From contig BSBK01008435.1 in assembly GCA_027943335.1 (NCBI GenBank), forward strand, positions 186,001 through 250,000: 64,000 nt of DNA, written 5' to 3'. Source of the stretch: Chamaecyparis obtusa. Taxonomy: Eukaryota > Streptophyta > Pinopsida > Cupressales > Cupressaceae. A program made the translations under genes and the position numbers. Of the stretch, positions 59,353 through 64,000 are shown piece after piece; position 1 is the first letter of the stretch; every line of letters starts with the position of its first letter. The notes under the pieces are model-generated. The model was given only the letters and a program-made list of their open reading frames with translations, did no database searches and was not told where the DNA came from.

Positions 59353-59815
59353 ATTTTGACCAAGAATTGGTCAAAATTTCGACCGAAATTAGTTGAATTT
59401 ACGACCAACATTGTCGTCGGTCTTTTTTGTTGAATTTTCAACATACTTATAATCAGTCAAAATTTTGACTAAAACATAGGTCAAAAATTCAACTGAATCC
59501 ATGATTCAAAATTGTCGTCATTTTTTTATAATGGTCAAAATTTTGACCAATTGTCGAACAAATTTCCACCTAGTATTGATCAAAATTTCGAACGGTGGCA
59601 ACAAAAATTTCCACCAAATGTTGGTCAAAATTTTGATGAAAACATCAAATGTTCGACCGAGATGCTATATGTTCGACAGATGAGATGGTCGAAATTTTTT
59701 TGTTTTGGTCAAAATTTTGTTGGTTGAAATTTTGCTATTTTGGTTGAAATTTTGAGCATCCTTTGGTGGAGGTTTTTGGTGGAATTGGTCAAAATTTTGA
59801 CCAATGCTATCTTTA
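59353..59815. repeat. Cluster of GGTCAAAATTTTGACC palindromes
   Basis: About eleven exact or near copies of the 12-16 bp palindrome TCAAAATTTTGA / GGTCAAAATTTTGACC in 460 bp, some as TCGAAATTT variants, with outermost copies near both edges. It is followed by a run of about 14 A (59,816-59,828). Non-coding; it replaces the start of E5 gag. Could be a foldback-type or unknown miniature element. Confidence 0.75.
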
Positions 59816-59954
59816 AAAAAAAAAAAATGTTACGTACGTAAGGTGCATTTAGAGTTCTTTTCATTAACCTGTGATTCATGAGTAGTGGTTTACACGAACC
59901 CATCTCTCATGAGAATGAATGGAAAAGTTAGCACTCATTGGCTCTAGGTGATGC

Positions 59955-60045
59955 TTATGGAAGTGAAGCACTGGGACTTCCTGGGAGGTCATCCATCCCA
60001 GTACCACTCCAGCTTGAGCATGCTTAACTACAGAGTTTCCTCCAT
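59955..60045 (-). pseudogene. 5S rRNA-like core, unit A1
   Basis: On the minus strand: GTTAAGCATGCT (A box region), GAGTGGTACTGGGATGGATG and ACCTCCCAGGAAGTCC (C box), in 5S order. The first 30-40 bases of a true 5S gene are replaced by unrelated sequence (CAGAGTGGGTTTAACCATGG), so this is a promoter core and not a functional rRNA gene. Confidence 0.82.
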
Positions 60046-60322
60046 GGTTAAACCCACTCTGCTTGCATCCTCATTTGCAAAACCTTCACCAAGTGTTATG
60101 CCTTATGAACCATTCATTAGAAAGCCCCTTAAGCTCGTCAATTAATAAGTAGGAGATATTTTCCACAGTAAGTCAAATTGTGATATTGCTATCAACATTC
60201 AACTGTGTAGTTTTTTGAGTCAAACTCATTGACCCATGATTCATGAGTAGTGGTTCACATGAATAGATCTCTCATGAGAATGAATGGAATACTTAGCACT
60301 CATTGGCTCTAGTTGATGCTCA

Positions 60323-60411
60323 CAGAGGTGAAGCACCGGGACTTCCCGAGAGGTCACCCATCCTAGTACTACTCCAACTCCAACGCACTTAACTATGGAG
60401 TTTCCTCCGTG
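60323..60411 (-). pseudogene. 5S rRNA-like core, unit B1
   Basis: As unit A1 but of the B subtype: GGAGTAGTACTAGGATGGGTG and CTCGGGAAGTCCCGGTGC, written in parts; closer to genuine 5S in the C box. The A-box part is altered here (GTTAAGTGCGTTGG). Confidence 0.82.
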
Positions 60412-60577
60412 GTTAAACCCACTCTGCTTGCATTCTCATTTGCAAAACCTTCACCAAGTGTTGTGCCTCAGGAACCATCAATTAGAAAGCCCCTTAAGCT
60501 CATCAATTGGTTCGTAAGGCACAACACTTGGTGAAGGTTTTGCAAATGAGAATGCAAGCAGAGTGGGTTTAACCATG

Positions 60578-60660
60578 GAGGAAACTCCATAGTTAAGTGC
60601 GCTCGAGTTGGAGTAGTACTGGAATGGGTGACCTCTTGGGAAGTCCTGGTGCTTCACCTC
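60578..60660 (+). pseudogene. 5S rRNA-like core, unit B1 prime
   Basis: ACTCCATAGTTAAGTGCGCT, GAGTAGTACTGGAATGGGTG, ACCTCTTGGGAAGTCCTGG: A box, intermediate element and C box in 5S order and spacing. Confidence 0.85.
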
Positions 60661-60939
60661 TGTGAGCATCAGCTAGAGCCAATGAGTGCTAATTGTTCCA
60701 TTCATTCTCATGAGAGATGGGTTCATGTGAACCACTACTCATGAATCACGGGTCAATGAGTTTGACTCAAAAAACTACACAGTTGAATCTTGATAGCAAT
60801 ATCACAATTTGACTTGCTGTGGAAAATATCTCCTACTTATTAATTGACGAGCTTAAGGGGCTTTCTAATGAATGGTTCATAAGGCATAACACTTGGTGAA
60901 GGTTTTGCAAATGAGGATGCAAGTAGAGTGGGTTTAACC

Positions 60940-61025
60940 ATGGAGGAAACTCCGTAGTTAAGCATGCTCGAGCTGGAGTGGTACTGGGATGGATGACCTC
61001 CCAGGAAGTCCCAGTGCTTCACCTC
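60940..61025 (+). pseudogene. 5S rRNA-like core, unit A1 prime
   Basis: ACTCCGTAGTTAAGCATGCT, GAGTGGTACTGGGATGGATG, ACCTCCCAGGAAGTCCCAG. Mirror copy of unit A1. Confidence 0.85.
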
Positions 61026-61164
61026 CGTAAGCATCACCTAGAGCGAATGAGTGCTAACTGTTCCATTCATTCTCATGAGAGATCCATTTGATAAAGCTTG
61101 GTGAAATAACTTCAAACATTTTGAAGCATCTATTGGATTCTGTCACCCAAAAGGAAGATGGATT

Positions 61165-62130
61165 TCCCAATTCAAAAATTCCCAGCCACCATCTTTAATA
61201 AATTTATCTGGATCATCTAAAATGGTCTTCAAAATTGGCCGCCAGTTCAAGTTCATTCTACTTTCATAATACTTTATATCCATTCAGTTTAGCCATTCTT
61301 TGATGCCATCAAGAGAAGATTGAGGAATAACATCAATGCGGAGTACATCCCGCTTGAAGTCTTTGAAAACAATAGCCATATCAAATGCCTTTTGCCCAAG
61401 TCCTACTCTCTCAAGGTTAACTATCTCAATCTCACTAATGGTTATTACTAAGAAAGGCAATTCCACCAACTCTACCAAATAGTTTACGGTAGGAACAATA
61501 AAAGCAGAGGCTTTGAAAGGAACTCCATGAAAACCTAGCTCTCTAAATGGTATATCAAACTCCAGTTCAAAATCTTTTAGATGAGGCTGCTCCCATAGCT
61601 TTGTTACTCATTTAACAAACCCTTCAAACTCTCCATTGATTTGATTTTTCTTGTCCCTCTCTTGCTGCTCTTCCTCAATTTCATCGGGATCATACATGGA
61701 CCTTCTTGCCCCTCCTAAATTTTGGACCACGTCCATTACTTCCACATAAAATTGGACATCCTTAGTCTTCTTAGTTCCCACCATAATATGGTTATGCAAA
61801 TGAAAATGATGCAAAGTAATCATCTCCTTCTCTGCTGGCTGGAAGAATGCGTGTTTAATATTTTGATACATGATATCAGCTCTCTCTTCTAATCTCATGG
61901 TTGAATACAGAAATCCATTATAGTGGGCCTCCAAAGTTCTAGTCATCTTTCTTCCTCTTCCACCAAATGCTGGCCCGATCCACAAGTCTGCCAACCTAAT
62001 TGGCTTTGTTTTTGAAAGCTGAAGTTTCTTCTGAGTCACCAGTGTAGGTCTCTCTACCTTTTTAGACTCTGTCATAGCTACAAACCATCTGTGGGATTTG
62101 ATCATTTGTACCACTTGGTTGATGATGCAG
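61165..62130 (-). pseudogene. SPT16: SPT16 (FACT histone chaperone subunit) fragment
   Basis: SPT16 with SSRP1 forms FACT, which handles H2A-H2B during transcription and replication. The minus strand reads, in order: VVQMIK; LVTQKKLQL; IRLADLWIGPAFGGRGRKMT; NIKHAFFQPAEKEMITLHHF; HLHNHIMVGTKKTKDVQFYV; EVMDVVQNLGGARRSMYDPD; EIEEEQQERDKKNQINGEFE; then, past a TGA at 61,605, LGFHGVPFKASAFIVP, EIEIVNLERVGLGQKAFDMA and, past a TAG near 61,284, DIKYYESRMNLNW to GGWEFLN. These lie in the middle (M24-like tail and PH-like middle domain) of the family protein. Only two stops and no frameshift break about 320 codons. Both ends of the gene are absent. Sequence beyond 62,130 and before 61,165 no longer matches. 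Confidence 0.88.
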
Positions 62131-62209
62131 GGGCATCTAGCAGGGCACTTGAGCCCATGAGTGGAATGGCATTCAGAGATGTTCAATTGCAATGTTAGAC
62201 TCAATATTC

Positions 62210-62551
62210 AAAGAAAAATTCATAATCAAGTCTAAAGGTCATTGTAATGTAATAAGGAATAATTCAGTATGTAAGCAAGATATGGACGTACAAAAAAAAC
62301 CAGTGAGCTGTTTAACAAATCCCCAAAAGAAATTGATATCAAGAATGTAGCGAAAAAGATGTGAGTAGAATGGAAAAAGATGTGAGATGCATGAACATCA
62401 AAGATTAATATGGCTATAAGATAGAAGCAATGAACTGTTCATGGGTTCCAAGCACTTAAAAAATGTGGAGTTCAGTCAGCCTGTAGTAGCAAGCTAAAAA
62501 AATTCTTTCAAGTCATTGATTCAGTTTGCCATGTTTATTGACCTGAAATTT
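62210..62551. other. AT-rich spacer between SPT16 fragment and second 5S composite
   Basis: No coding or repeat feature recognised. Confidence 0.6.
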
Positions 62552-62657
62552 GGTCTTTTCATTAACCTGTGATTCATGAGTAGTGGTTTACATGAACCCA
62601 TCTCTCATGAGAATGAATGGAATAGTTAGCACTCATTGGCTCTAGGTGATGCTTACG

Positions 62658-62740
62658 GAGGTGAAGCACCGAGACTTCCCGGGAGGTCATCCATCCTAGT
62701 ACCACTCCAGCTCAAGCACGCTTAACTACGAAGTTTCCTC
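62658..62740 (-). pseudogene. 5S rRNA-like core, unit A2
   Basis: Counterpart of unit A1, with GTTAAGCGTGCTTGAGCTGG on the minus strand, closer to the canonical 5S A box (GTTAAGCGTGCTTGG) than the other units. Confidence 0.82.
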
Positions 62741-63021
62741 CATGGTTAAACCCACTCTGCTTACATCCTCATTTGCAAAACCTTCACCAAGTGTTATGCC
62801 TTATGAACCATTCATTAGAAAGCCCCTTAAGCTCATCAATTAATAAGTAGGAGATATTTTCCACAGCAAGTCAAATTGTGATATTGCTATCAACATTCAA
62901 CTGTGTAGTTTTTTGAGTCAAACTCATTGACCCGTGATTCATGAGTAGTGGTTCACATGAACCCATCCCTCATGAGAATGAATGGAACACTTAGCACTCA
63001 TTGGTTCTAGCTAATGCTCAT

Positions 63022-63106
63022 AGAGGTGAAGCACCGGGACTTCCCGAGAGGTCACCCATCCCAGTACTACTCCAACTCGAGTGCACTTAACTTCAGAGTT
63101 TCCTCC
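63022..63106 (-). pseudogene. 5S rRNA-like core, unit B2
   Basis: Minus strand: GTTAAGTGCACTCGAGTTGG, AGTAGTACTGGGATGGGTGA, CCTCTCGGGAAGTCCCGG. Confidence 0.82.
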
Positions 63107-63274
63107 GTGGTTAAACCCACTCTGCTTGCATTCTCATTTGCAAAACCTTCACCAAGTGTTGTGCCTTATGAACCATCAATTAGAAAGCCCCTTAAGCTCA
63201 TCAATTGGTTCGTAAGGTGCAACACTTGGTGAAGGTTTTGCAAATGAGAATGCAAGCAGAGTGGGTTTAACCAG

Positions 63275-63358
63275 GGAGGAAACTCTGTAGTTAAGTGTGC
63301 TCAAGTTGGAGTAGTACTAGAATGGGTGACCTCTCAGGAAGTCCTGGTGCTTCACCTC
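63275..63358 (+). pseudogene. 5S rRNA-like core, unit B2 prime
   Basis: ACTCTGTAGTTAAGTGTGCT, GAGTAGTACTAGAATGGGTG, ACCTCTCAGGAAGTCCTGG. Confidence 0.82.
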
Positions 63359-63432
63359 TGTGAGCATCAGCTAGAGCCAATGAGTGCTAAGTGTTCCATT
63401 CATTCTCATGAGAGATGGGTTCATGTGAACCA

Positions 63433-64000
63433 GAGTATCAAAACCCGCAGCGAGTCAGGCGAGTTATCCTGACTCACGGGTCGAGCCATGGCTCCCGGGT
63501 TTTGGTGACCGGGCTGAGTCATGGGCCAAGTTATGGGGCATGACCCACATGACTCGCCAAGTCAGTGGGTCATGGCCATAACTCATGGGTCCGTGCCTCA
63601 TGACCTGCGCCGTAGCAGGCCCGAGCCATAGACTTGTCAACAACAGTGATATACATGTTGTTGAAGGATGAGAAAAATTGTGACAATCACTTAGAACAAG
63701 ACAATAATCTTCTATTTCAAGAAGGAAGACTGTGCCAATGATGCAGTCATAATAACAATGATATGAGCAATAATCCATGAATGAGAGCAGCAAACAAAAG
63801 GATGTAGAAGACAGTATGCTGGAGGATAGTGGCTTTCATTTTTATGACAGTGATCAGAAATGGAGAAATGCAGAAGAATATTGGTGAAAATCATGACTGT
63901 TATGAGAGGACATGATACTTAACAAACAGTCACATCAATGTCTAAGGACATTGATCATCTTCATGAATCTCTAATGATAGTAGGCTTCATGAATTTATGA
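63433..64000. other. GC-rich patch with TGAGTC/GACTCA words, then AT-rich DNA
   Basis: 63,433-63,640 is clearly richer in G+C than its surroundings and dense in GACTC/GAGTC, GGGTC and CATGG words. It starts exactly where the 5S composite breaks off (after GTGAACC), at AGAGTATCAAAACCCGC. It may be the terminal region of another element; I could not name it. From 63,650 on I see nothing recognisable. Confidence 0.45.

Larger units (their letters stand above)
59863..61084. mobile_element. Inverted composite of Cassandra-like 5S-RNA TRIMs, copy 1
   Basis: Four LTR-like units of ~250 bp, ordered A(-), B(-), B(+), A(+), each holding a 5S rRNA-like core. About 110 bp of spacer lies between A and B on each side (60,115-60,235; 60,750-60,870). 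The halves are reverse complements around 60,485-60,505 (arms ~600 bp). Cassandra elements are known TRIMs with a 5S RNA and its pol III promoter in each LTR, so each half fits one LTR-spacer-LTR TRIM. No primer-binding site like TGGTATCAGAGC is seen in the spacer, so a 5S-derived SINE is an alternative. The right arm stops about 30 bp before the expected end. Confidence 0.8.
62552..63432. mobile_element. Inverted composite of Cassandra-like 5S-RNA TRIMs, copy 2 (truncated)
   Basis: Same order A(-), B(-), B(+) as copy 1, starting with the same bases (CTTTTCATTAACCTGTGATT) and with the same hinge (AGAAAGCCCCTTAAGCTCAT at about 63,182). It breaks off at 63,432 within B(+), so spacer and A(+) are missing. 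Confidence 0.8.

Noticed and set aside
59955..63358. Functional 5S rRNA genes
   Set aside because: Only the promoter core matches; the 5' third of the rRNA is replaced and units sit in repeated elements.

Overview
The window looks like intergenic DNA from a large, repeat-rich seed-plant genome. It is AT-rich and filled with nested, decayed Ty3/gypsy, Ty1/copia and CACTA elements, with plant-type motifs throughout: plant mobile domain, TNP2/DUF4218/DUF4216, and a 5S RNA-bearing miniature retroelement. The very long LTRs and old nested insertions suggest a gymnosperm, perhaps a conifer, but that is a weak inference. I see no intact host gene; every coding region found is broken by stops or frameshifts.

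Left third (1-24 kb). A retrotransposon on the minus strand (LTR 778-1,743) abuts and interrupts a CACTA/EnSpm transposase pseudogene (1,744-4,571). Just beyond it sits a complete 15,460-bp Ty3/gypsy element (4,791-20,250) with a 5-bp target duplication CATTA. Its LTRs are exceptionally long (4,485 and 4,782 bp). Each U3 carries the remains of one roughly 1,040-codon reading frame of unknown function, upstream of the TATA box. Its internal region reads gag, protease, an extra (archaeal-type-like) RNase H, reverse transcriptase, degenerate RNase H, integrase. After this element the interrupted locus resumes with a multi-exon SET-domain pseudogene (20,420-23,981).

Middle-left (24-32 kb). Mostly AT-rich DNA with rearranged short repeats, a fused fragment of the nucleolar GTPase NOG1, and a 451-bp near-perfect palindrome (30,039-30,489).

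Middle (32-59 kb). A four-level nest, all large elements on the minus strand. A Tat-like gypsy element (E3, from 32,012) is split at 36,049 by a chromovirus (E4). E4 is split by a gag-protease-only copia element (37,992-41,703, plus strand) and by a second Tat-lineage element (E5, 43,328-59,352). E5 is itself split by a non-autonomous LTR element (E2, 47,938-52,051). E5 encodes gag, protease, a G-patch motif, RT, two RNases H and integrase, and carries an antisense plant-mobile-domain pseudogene between pol and its 3' LTR.

Right end (59-64 kb). A cluster of short palindromes is followed by two copies of an inverted composite made of 5S-rRNA-derived (Cassandra-like TRIM) units, with a pseudogene fragment of the FACT histone chaperone subunit SPT16 between them. 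The last 570 bp hold a GC-rich patch that I could not identify.

E numbers (E0-E5) are local labels used only in this annotation.
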